A stretch of DNA of 64,000 nt from JACJYM01 sp965230495 (GTDB lineage: Bacteria; Bacteroidota; Bacteroidia; Chitinophagales; Saprospiraceae). Of this stretch, positions 33,807 to 40,868 are shown one piece after another (within the stretch, counting starts at the first letter, position 1; every line of letters starts with the position of its first letter). The notes beneath the pieces are model-generated. The model made no database searches and was not told the origin of the DNA. It worked only from the letters and a program-made list of their open reading frames with translations. The stretch spans positions 3,100,001-3,164,000 of the forward strand of contig OZ246004.1 in assembly GCA_965230495.1 (NCBI GenBank), given 5' to 3'. The translations under genes and the position numbers were made by a program.

Positions 33807-35330
33807 ATGAAGAAAACATTTATTATGCTTTTTTGCATGTTGATCGCTGGATATGTTTCAGCTCAACTTGTCAACAATGGTGCTACAATAGTAGTTAAAC
33901 CGGGAGCAACCCTTTATGTGGAATCTAACATTGAAAATGAGACTGGGAGTACCATTACTAATGAAGGGACCATTGAAGTTCAAGGAAATTTGACTAATGA
34001 AGGAACAATGACATCTACTACAGATGCTAAAATTATTTTTAGTGGTTCTTCTGACAGTGATGTAACATCGGGAGGAGCGATTATGAATGATGTGGATGTT
34101 AATAAAACAAGTGCCGATATAGTTCTTCAAGATGAAATGTCAATAGATGGAGAATTAGCCTTTTTGGCAGATGATAATCAAATCCTTCTTGGAGCCAATG
34201 ATCTTAATTTGGGAAGTGATGCTACCATTTCTGGAGAGAGTACTCTTCGATATATAGTTACTTCTGATGCAGGGATGGTCGAGAAGAGTGTTACTGCGGA
34301 TGGTACTTTTGATTTTCCTATTGGTGATGCTGCAAACTATACTCCTGTGAGTATGACTTATACTGGTTCAGCATATACTTCGGCAAACATTCGGACGAAG
34401 GTTAATAATGTTGTTCATCCTAACAAACCAGCGGAGTCAGATGATTATATCTCTAGATATTGGGATGTAGTGTCAACAGGAATTACGGATTACGACAATA
34501 CCCTTACAGGAACATATGTATCAGGTGATGTAACGGGAACAGCAGCAGATGTTAAAGGTGCGATATATGATGGATCAGAATGGAATTATGATGATAATGC
34601 AAACGCAGGGATGACAGTGACGGCCTCAACAACAGATATGGATATTGATTTTAGTGGAACAAATTTCTTTGGAAAGCTCGACTTAAAAGTATTCATACAG
34701 GGAGCATATAGTTCGGGATCAGGAGAAATGTCTACCACGCTAAATACGAACAACTTAATTCCATTAACTAGTCCTTATGCCGCGGATGCAGTTACTGTAG
34801 GATCTATTCCTGTAGATGTTACGGATTGGGTCTTGATTGAATTACGAGATGAAAGTACTCCATCTACGGTATTAAGTTCTCATTCCGCATTTTTGAAGAA
34901 AGACGGATCTATTCTTAGCACAGATGGAACGGCAATGGTAAAAATGAAAGATGCGGGAGCCTCTAGTGCTATTGCAGCTATCCATCATAGAAATCATTTG
35001 CCTATAAGAACGGACGTTGCTTTAAACACAATAAATCCTACTCTGCATGATTTTACCACAGGTTTAGGTCAAGCATACGATGATGCAGGGATCACTACAA
35101 ATGATGCGATGATTGATCTGGGGAGTGGAGTTTATGGAATGTTTAATGGAAATGAAAACGGAAATACTTCTCTAAATATAATTGACTTAGTTGGATGTAA
35201 AACAGGAACAAACCCATCTCAAGCTAATGTATATTCTACATCGGATATTAATCTGAATGGTTCAGCTAATGTTATAGATTTAGTTCTTTGTAAAACAGCT
35301 ACTAATCCTTCCAAAGCAGCTCATTTATAA
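33807..35330 (+). CDS. Secreted beta-rich protein with C-terminal dockerin-like EF-hand pair
   Basis: A 507-residue exported protein (signal peptide M-K-K-T-F ending V-S-A-Q). Residues about 20-300 are Thr/Gly/Asp-rich with repeated N-E-G-T units, as in beta-helix or adhesin-like proteins. A region near 330-430 with D-W-V-L-I-E-L-R-D and H-H-R-N-H-L-P-I-R resembles a C-terminal module common in Bacteroidota secreted proteins. The tail has two calcium-loop-like repeats 31 residues apart: N-E-N-G-N-T-S-L-N-I-I-D (449-460) and D-I-N-L-N-G-S-A-N-V-I-D (480-491), each followed by L-V-x-C-K, as in type I dockerins. A TTG at 33783 would add 8 residues; ATG at 33807 fits the signal peptide. The next gene starts 7 bases later. 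Confidence 0.7.
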   Translation: MKKTFIMLFCMLIAGYVSAQLVNNGATIVVKPGATLYVESNIENETGSTITNEGTIEVQGNLTNEGTMTSTTDAKIIFSGSSDSDVTSGGAIMNDVDVNKTSADIVLQDEMSIDGELAFLADDNQILLGANDLNLGSDATISGESTLRYIVTSDAGMVEKSVTADGTFDFPIGDAANYTPVSMTYTGSAYTSANIRTKVNNVVHPNKPAESDDYISRYWDVVSTGITDYDNTLTGTYVSGDVTGTAADVKGAIYDGSEWNYDDNANAGMTVTASTTDMDIDFSGTNFFGKLDLKVFIQGAYSSGSGEMSTTLNTNNLIPLTSPYAADAVTVGSIPVDVTDWVLIELRDESTPSTVLSSHSAFLKKDGSILSTDGTAMVKMKDAGASSAIAAIHHRNHLPIRTDVALNTINPTLHDFTTGLGQAYDDAGITTNDAMIDLGSGVYGMFNGNENGNTSLNIIDLVGCKTGTNPSQANVYSTSDINLNGSANVIDLVLCKTATNPSKAAHL

Positions 35331-35337
35331 TTTAATA

Positions 35338-36429
35338 ATGGTGAAAATGAAAAAATATATTTTATTACTAGTATTCTCTACTTGTTCTTTAGTGTTGAGA
35401 GGACAGAATATAGTCTTCTCCTTTGATGTTACAGACAATAACGATGGCACTTCTTCTGTTAATGTTTACGCAGAATGTACATCAGGAACTGAAACAATGT
35501 ATGCTTACACATTTGCCTTATTTCATGACAATACGCTTACAACGGCTACAGGATTTACAGATGCTGGGTTAGGCTGGAATTTTGATGGAACCTTTTCTGC
35601 ATTCAATTCAAATACTACTCAAGCAGGATACAATGGCTATATGGAATTACAGAGAATTGATTCGGATGTTACCGGTACCGCTATTTCTGATGGAGATGCT
35701 CCACTTTTATTGGCAACTGTAACTTTTACTCATATTTCAACTCCAGCAGGAGACGGATTGATTGCTGATTCCGGTATTTTACCTGCAATTTCTTATGGAT
35801 CTTTATCGGGCGACTTAGAACATCCGATAGTTATAACAGGAACGGCAGAACAGGCTTTACCAGTAGATTTGAAAAGATTTGCGGTGACTAAATATGGCAA
35901 GGATGACGCACAGTTAAAATGGACTTCGGTTAGTGAAGTGAACAGTTCTCATTTTGAAGTGGAAAGATCATCGGACAATACTGCATGGGAAAAACTTGGA
36001 GAGGTAAAAGCTGCGGGCAACTCAAGTAAAGAACTAGATTATCAATACATAGACTATAATCTACCTGTTAATAGAGATCAAACAGTCTTTTACTATCGGC
36101 TAAAGATGGTAGATACGAATGGAGAGTTTAACTATTCTGAGGTAAGAAAGCTTAGCTTTAATCTGCCTGATGCTTTTGTAGATATTAAGGTATATCCTAA
36201 CCCTGCTACACATACGGTTCAGGTAAATACACTTAGCTCTTTATTAAACGAAGAGGTGGAAAGTTCAATTCTAGTTTTTAATCCGTCTGGGCAGTTGGTT
36301 CTTAAAAGAAGTATATCAGCAAATGGGATCAATAATATTGATGTTTCTGAATTACCTTCCAGCACTTACCAGATGTTGATTAATGTAGGAAATGAAACAA
36401 GAATTGAAAAATTGGTGAAAATAGACTAA
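35338..36429 (+). CDS. T9SS type A secreted protein with possible cohesin-like N-terminal domain
   Basis: A 363-residue exported protein (signal ends L-R-G-Q). Residues about 22-165 are a beta-rich domain with F-S-F-D-V-T-D, M-Y-A-Y-T-F-A-L-F and P-L-L-L-A-T-V-T-F; this pattern recalls cohesin or other Ig-like carbohydrate-module folds, but the match is by eye only. A FN3-like region (W-T-S-V-S-E-V-N-S-S-H-F-E-V-E-R) follows, shared with the protein at 36809-38053. The C-terminus is a T9SS type A tail (Y-P-N-P-A-T-H-T). It is co-transcribed with the dockerin-like gene 7 bases upstream. Two Met codons are possible (35338, 35347); the second gives a shorter signal. Confidence 0.7.
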   Translation: MVKMKKYILLLVFSTCSLVLRGQNIVFSFDVTDNNDGTSSVNVYAECTSGTETMYAYTFALFHDNTLTTATGFTDAGLGWNFDGTFSAFNSNTTQAGYNGYMELQRIDSDVTGTAISDGDAPLLLATVTFTHISTPAGDGLIADSGILPAISYGSLSGDLEHPIVITGTAEQALPVDLKRFAVTKYGKDDAQLKWTSVSEVNSSHFEVERSSDNTAWEKLGEVKAAGNSSKELDYQYIDYNLPVNRDQTVFYYRLKMVDTNGEFNYSEVRKLSFNLPDAFVDIKVYPNPATHTVQVNTLSSLLNEEVESSILVFNPSGQLVLKRSISANGINNIDVSELPSSTYQMLINVGNETRIEKLVKID

Positions 36430-36474
36430 AAGAAATATAGTTAGTTTAGAGATTTAACAGATCTCTGTGGGAAC

Positions 36475-36504
36475 GGGAAGCTAAGAACTTGGCTTCCCTT
36501 TTTT
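36475..36504 (+). terminator. Rho-independent terminator after the dockerin-like/T9SS gene pair
   Basis: GGGAAGCTAAG and CTTGGCTTCCC form a strong stem with a short loop (the innermost bases must open), followed by six T. It lies 46 bases after the stop. Confidence 0.85.
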
Positions 36505-36808
36505 GTTTAAAATCGTTTCTATAACAATGAAAAAATCCTCAACATCTTGTAAGTATTTTTAGAGGAAGAATATCTTTTGAACGACTTTAGTTTGGAGGCA
36601 GGTAATTTTATGCAAGTGTACTTTCCGACACATGATTCTCTACAATCTTTTGTGGTAATTGACTCAACAGAATAAAATTTCCAAATTATGACTGCATGAA
36701 AAGCTCAAATGAAGATTTAGTGCAGTGAATTCTTACAAGATTTTTAATATATGGAGGGCTATTCCATCGGAACAAGTGTTGATTTTGTCAAAAGAATGAA
36801 AAGAATTG
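36505..36808. other. Gene-free stretch of about 300 bases
   Basis: Between the terminator and the stop of the convergent CxxCH protein no reading frame longer than about 20 codons looks coding, and no RNA fold, repeat or recognisable decayed gene stands out. Confidence 0.5.
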
Positions 36809-38053
36809 TTATTGCAAAATAAATATTCTTTTATAGTGTAAAGACTCTGAGTATTCTACAACTTGTACGTAGTAAAGACCAGCTGCAAGAGTGGGCAAGT
36901 CTACATGATTTTCGCCATGCTCCAGAATAGTCTCAAAATGAATATTTCCGAAGGCATCGACAATGGAGCAATTAATAAAAGGTTGATTAGAGTTACTCTT
37001 CCAGAACACTTTTAATAGATCGGAGTTATTAAGTATATTAGGGAAAACACTCAGCTGAACGCCATCTAGACTAACAATGACTTGTCTAATTACTGAGTAT
37101 TCTATGTTTCCATCGTGATCTACGGCCTTAATGCGGAAATAATGTACCCCACCTTCCTTTGGCTCGAAATGCTGTTTATAAAAAAAACTTCCATCAGCAC
37201 TTCCATTGGCATCGACACTAAGTAATGTTGAAAATGAAGTTCCATTCATGCTTATTTCAATATCAAAATGAGATGTATTCACTTCGCTTTCTGTAGACCA
37301 CTCTATTACAATGTTATCTTTTAAACTGGCATTGAAATAAGAAATGTTTACGGGTAGCAAACTCTGTGATACGGGAGCACCGACATTAATCCAATCTCTT
37401 ACTCTTGCAATATGCTCTTTACTAATGGGATTATTACTTATTTCGCCTCCATGGCCACAGCTGGAATTATCGTTCATTTTTTGGTACAACAAACTACTCT
37501 TCGCGTCATGAATGGATATTATAGGAGAATTGCAAGATGTATTTTGAGAATTTTCAAAAATTAAGGAGTACAATTCATATGACCAGAGACCCTCCGTATT
37601 ATCTTGGAAATGACATTGATTACATTTATTTTGGTCCAATATTTTTTTGATGTCATCGAAATACAATACACAGTATTGGGGAGCTCCGAAGTTAATCCAC
37701 TTTTCAATATTATTGATATCGATCGTTGACATTCTATCTCCTTGAGGTGGCATTATGTCTCCGCAATCAGAATGAGTTCCATGTATTTTATTGTATAACA
37801 AACTTTTAGAAGCATCTTTTATCGTTAGAATGGGATCGTCGCAAGAAGTTTCTTTGAAAAGGAGTTCATATTTATCGTATTGCCACTCATGGGTAGTACC
37901 GTTATGACAAGATTGACAAGCATAAGAGTTAAGCAAATCCTTTACATCTTGAAATGAAAATGGAGAATTGGGTTGAGATTCGCAACTTTGTCCAAATACA
38001 TCGCCTATTGAGAAAAACAAGCTCAGCACATATATTCCATGCAGGAATCTCAT
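36809..38053 (-). CDS. T9SS type A secreted protein with two CxxCH (cytochrome c-like) motifs
   Basis: A 414-residue exported protein (signal ends V-F-G-Q). Two similar segments carry haem-type motifs, C-Q-S-C-H-N-G near residue 46 and C-N-Q-C-H-F-Q near 142, each followed by a repeat with L-L-Y-N/Q-K and ending W-I-N-F/V-G-A-P; this duplicated unit resembles the Planctomycete-type cytochrome c domain. A FN3-like domain (W-S-T-E-S-E-V-N-T-S-H-F-D-I-E) and a T9SS type A tail (G-L-Y-Y-V-Q-V) follow. If haem is bound it would be attached in the periplasm before T9SS export. It is monocistronic, with a TATATTTG box 24 bases upstream. Confidence 0.75.
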   Translation of the reverse strand: MRFLHGIYVLSLFFSIGDVFGQSCESQPNSPFSFQDVKDLLNSYACQSCHNGTTHEWQYDKYELLFKETSCDDPILTIKDASKSLLYNKIHGTHSDCGDIMPPQGDRMSTIDINNIEKWINFGAPQYCVLYFDDIKKILDQNKCNQCHFQDNTEGLWSYELYSLIFENSQNTSCNSPIISIHDAKSSLLYQKMNDNSSCGHGGEISNNPISKEHIARVRDWINVGAPVSQSLLPVNISYFNASLKDNIVIEWSTESEVNTSHFDIEISMNGTSFSTLLSVDANGSADGSFFYKQHFEPKEGGVHYFRIKAVDHDGNIEYSVIRQVIVSLDGVQLSVFPNILNNSDLLKVFWKSNSNQPFINCSIVDAFGNIHFETILEHGENHVDLPTLAAGLYYVQVVEYSESLHYKRIFILQ

Positions 38054-38076
38054 TTCGATTTTTGTTGGTTTCGAAT

Positions 38077-38084
38077 CAAATATA
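38077..38084 (-). promoter_or_regulatory. Likely -7 box of the CxxCH protein gene
   Basis: The minus strand reads TATATTTG, matching TAnnTTTG, 24 bases upstream of the ATG at 38053. Confidence 0.5.
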
Positions 38085-38160
38085 CTGAAAATCAGATAAC
38101 AAAAGGATTCAAATAGCTACGAAAGAAACTATCACAAAAACTTTACAACGACCAACAGTC

Positions 38161-39594
38161 TTAAAACGAAGCATTTCCCGGATATCTTGGAAAAGGAATA
38201 ACATCTCGAATATTACTCATACCGGTTATAAATAGAACAAGTCTTTCAAAACCTAATCCAAAACCTGCATGAGGACAAGTACCAAATTTACGAGTGTCTA
38301 AATACCAATACATTTCGTCCGTAGGTATATCCATTTCTTCCATTCGAGATTTAAGGACGTCATATCTTTCTTCACGTTGAGAGCCGCCAACTATTTCTCC
38401 TATACCTGGAAATAGAATATCCATGGCTCTAACCGTTCTGTTATCATCATTGACCCTCATATAAAAAGCCTTTATCTTTTTTGGGTAGTCAGTAATAATA
38501 ACAGGTTTCTTAAAGTGTTTTTCTACTAAATATCTCTCGTGTTCAGATTGAAAGTCTGCTCCCCACTCTTCAATTAAATACTTAAACTTTTTCTTTTTAT
38601 TTGGTTTAGAGCTTTTAAGAATATCGAAAGCTTCAGTATATGTGATTCTAATAAAATCATTGTCAATACAGAACTTTAATTTTTCTACAAGGGGCATTGG
38701 GGATCTTTCGTTTTGTGGTTTTTGTTTTTCTTCGTTGACAAGTCGATTTTCCAGAAAAGTCAAATCTTCAGAATAATTATCAAGAATATATTGCATAACA
38801 AACTTAAGCATGTCTTCAGCCAGATCCATATCATCGTTAAGATCAGCAAATGCTATTTCGGGTTCTATCATCCAAAATTCGGCCAAATGTCTACTGGTAT
38901 TACTATTTTCTGCTCTAAAGGTAGGACCAAATGTATACACCTTTCCTAAAGCCAAGGCTCCTAACTCAGCTTCCAGTTGTCCTGAAACTGTAAGATTAGT
39001 TGGTTTGTCAAAAAAGTCTTCAGAGAAATCAACATTTCCGTCTTCATTTAAAGGTACATTATTTAAAGGAAGAGTGGTAACTTGAAACATTTCTCCTGCA
39101 CCTTCAGCATCGCTTCCCGTTATTATTGGAGAATGTAAATAATAAAATCCTTTTTTATTAAAAAAGTGATGAATAGCATACGAAATACCATGCCTTATTC
39201 GGAATACAGCACCAAATGTATTAGTCCTAAATCTAAGATGTGCTTGTTCTCTAAGCTTTTCCAGCGTATGTCTCTTTTGCTGAAGAATGGTCAATTTAAC
39301 TTCTTCAGGATCCGCATCTCCAACTATTTCTAATGAGGAACAGGCAAGTTCTACTTTTTGACCTTTACCTTGAGATTCTACTAGTTTACCAGTAGCAGAG
39401 ATAGCACAACCTGTAGTTATTCTTTTTAGGGTAGTACTATCAAAAGATTCGTAATCTATCACAACCTGTAGATTTGATAAACAAGAACCATCATTGACAG
39501 CTATAAATTGATTATTTCTGAATGTTCGTACCCACCCATGAATGGTTACCTCATTACCTATTAGCTGACCTAAAAGTAAATCTGCGATTCGCAT
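38161..39594 (-). CDS. asnS: Asparaginyl-tRNA synthetase
   Basis: Charges tRNA-Asn with asparagine in the cytoplasm. The 477 residues follow class IIb order: an N-terminal OB-fold anticodon-binding domain (V-T-I-H-G-W-V-R-T-F-R-N at 17-28), then the catalytic domain with motif 2 F-R-A-E-N-S-N-T-S-R-H-L-A-E-F near 227 and motif 3 G-F-G-L-G-F-E-R-L near 447. The motif-2 region and length favour AsnS over AspS. It is read divergently from the SAM riboswitch-metH unit, and a TACTTTTG -7 box lies 24 bases upstream. Confidence 0.96.
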   Translation of the reverse strand: MRIADLLLGQLIGNEVTIHGWVRTFRNNQFIAVNDGSCLSNLQVVIDYESFDSTTLKRITTGCAISATGKLVESQGKGQKVELACSSLEIVGDADPEEVKLTILQQKRHTLEKLREQAHLRFRTNTFGAVFRIRHGISYAIHHFFNKKGFYYLHSPIITGSDAEGAGEMFQVTTLPLNNVPLNEDGNVDFSEDFFDKPTNLTVSGQLEAELGALALGKVYTFGPTFRAENSNTSRHLAEFWMIEPEIAFADLNDDMDLAEDMLKFVMQYILDNYSEDLTFLENRLVNEEKQKPQNERSPMPLVEKLKFCIDNDFIRITYTEAFDILKSSKPNKKKKFKYLIEEWGADFQSEHERYLVEKHFKKPVIITDYPKKIKAFYMRVNDDNRTVRAMDILFPGIGEIVGGSQREERYDVLKSRMEEMDIPTDEMYWYLDTRKFGTCPHAGFGLGFERLVLFITGMSNIRDVIPFPRYPGNASF

Positions 39595-39617
39595 ACGTTT
39601 TCTAAATTAAATAGCAA

Positions 39618-39625
39618 CAAAAGTA
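39618..39625 (-). promoter_or_regulatory. Likely -7 box of asnS
   Basis: The minus strand reads TACTTTTG (TAnnTTTG), 24 bases upstream of the asnS ATG; no clear -33 element. Confidence 0.5.
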
Positions 39626-39713
39626 TTAATTTTTATTGAAGGGTTAGGATATTTTTGAGCTCCTGAGAAGGAAATATAAAGGACAAAATAAAAATTTGTT
39701 TGAAAGAATATAT

Positions 39714-39721
39714 TATGTTTG
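39714..39721 (+). promoter_or_regulatory. -7 box of the metH-metF operon
   Basis: TATGTTTG matches TAnnTTTG. The start point would fall at about 39727, exactly where the SAM riboswitch P1 stem begins. TTTG copies lie at 39695 and 39699, closer than the usual -33 spacing. Confidence 0.6.
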
Positions 39722-39726
39722 TAATA

Positions 39727-39855
39727 CCTTATAACGAAAGACAGAGGGAATAGGCCCTATGATGTCTTAGCAACCCAGGAATTTGGCTGGGTGCTAAATC
39801 CTACCACACGATAGTGGAAAGATGAGGACCACTCTTCAGAGCTTTTGTAATAAGG
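39727..39855 (+). ncRNA. SAM-I (S-box) riboswitch controlling metH
   Basis: The sequence follows the S-box core in order: an outer P1 strand (CCTTATAACGAAAG), AGGGA and GGCCC joined to ATGA (39745-39763), GCAACC (39770-39775), GTGCTAAATCC (39791-39801), and GATGAGG (39821-39827). P1 closes with CTTTTGTAATAAGG at 39842-39855, with one mismatch and one wobble. It binds S-adenosylmethionine and should lower metH expression when SAM is abundant. P1 ends only 15 bases before the metH ATG and no U-run hairpin follows, so a separate terminator does not fit; control is probably at translation initiation or another step. Confidence 0.9.
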
Positions 39856-39870
39856 ATTAAATAGGGAATA

Positions 39871-40863
39871 ATGAAATTACAAGAGCTAATCAAAAAGAAA
39901 ATATTAATTCTGGATGGAGCCATGGGAACCATGATCCAAAGGTATAATCTTACCGAAATGGATTATAGAGGAGATGAATGGTGTGATAGTGAGATGTCTT
40001 TAAAAGGAAATAATGATTTATTGAATTTAACCCAGCCTGAGATAATTCAGGATATTCATCTTAAGTATTTATTGGCAGGAGCCGACATTTTAGAGACAAA
40101 TACCTTCAACGCCAATAGAATTTCTCTGACAGATTATAAGATGGGAACTCCAGATATGGTTCAAAGAATTAATATAGCTGCCGTTGAGAATGCAAAAAAA
40201 GCAAGAGAAATATATTATGGAACTATTAAGGTAAGACCAATTTTCATTGCTGGAGCTATTGGACCTACTAACAAAACAGCGACTATTTCTCCAGATGTAA
40301 ATGATCCTGGATTCAGAGAAGTGGATTTCGAATATTTGGTAAATATATACAAGGAGCAGGCAAAAGGGTTGATTTTGGGTGGAGCAGACATAATACTGGT
40401 TGAGACCATATTTGACACCTTGAATGCAAAGGCTGCATTCTTTGGTATCCAGGAAACTTTTGACACTCTAGATGTGGAATTACCTTTAATGGCTTCTGGA
40501 ACCATAACGGATAGAAGTGGGAGAACCCTTTCCGGTCAAACAACGGAAGCCTTTATGGCCTCACTATCACATGTCCCTCTTTTTAGCATTGGGCTAAACT
40601 GTGCTTTAGGTGCAGAGGAACTAAAACCTTATTTAGAAATTATGTCAAAGAACAGTTCGATTTATGTAAGTGCATATCCCAACGCAGGATTACCCAACGC
40701 ATTTGGAGAATATGACGAAACACCTGAAATGATGGGAGAGCACCTTAAAACCTTTCTAGAGGAGGGTTTAGTAAATATCATCGGAGGTTGCTGCGGAACT
40801 ACTCCCGATTATACAAAGGAGATGACGCAGTTGGTTGGCAATTATTTACCTCGAGAGATTTAA
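39871..40863 (+). CDS. metH: Methionine synthase, homocysteine-binding half (split MetH)
   Basis: The N-terminal module of cobalamin-dependent methionine synthase as a separate 330-residue protein. It is a homocysteine S-methyltransferase barrel: L-D-G-A-M-G-T-M-I-Q near residue 12, and zinc-binding cysteines in G-L-N-C-A near 247 and G-G-C-C-G-T near 310. It supplies zinc-activated homocysteine to the corrinoid half encoded next. The stop at 40863 precedes the next ATG by 5 bases, so both halves are co-translated. Splitting at this domain boundary is known in Bacteroidota, and the clean stop with a fresh ATG argues against a sequencing frameshift. Expression is under the SAM riboswitch just upstream. 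Confidence 0.92.
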   Translation: MKLQELIKKKILILDGAMGTMIQRYNLTEMDYRGDEWCDSEMSLKGNNDLLNLTQPEIIQDIHLKYLLAGADILETNTFNANRISLTDYKMGTPDMVQRINIAAVENAKKAREIYYGTIKVRPIFIAGAIGPTNKTATISPDVNDPGFREVDFEYLVNIYKEQAKGLILGGADIILVETIFDTLNAKAAFFGIQETFDTLDVELPLMASGTITDRSGRTLSGQTTEAFMASLSHVPLFSIGLNCALGAEELKPYLEIMSKNSSIYVSAYPNAGLPNAFGEYDETPEMMGEHLKTFLEEGLVNIIGGCCGTTPDYTKEMTQLVGNYLPREI

Positions 40864-40868
40864 AAACT

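Noticed and set aside
36505..36808. Short frames of 10-21 codons in the gene-free stretch
   Set aside because: Too short, with no ribosome-binding or promoter context and no resemblance to a decayed gene.
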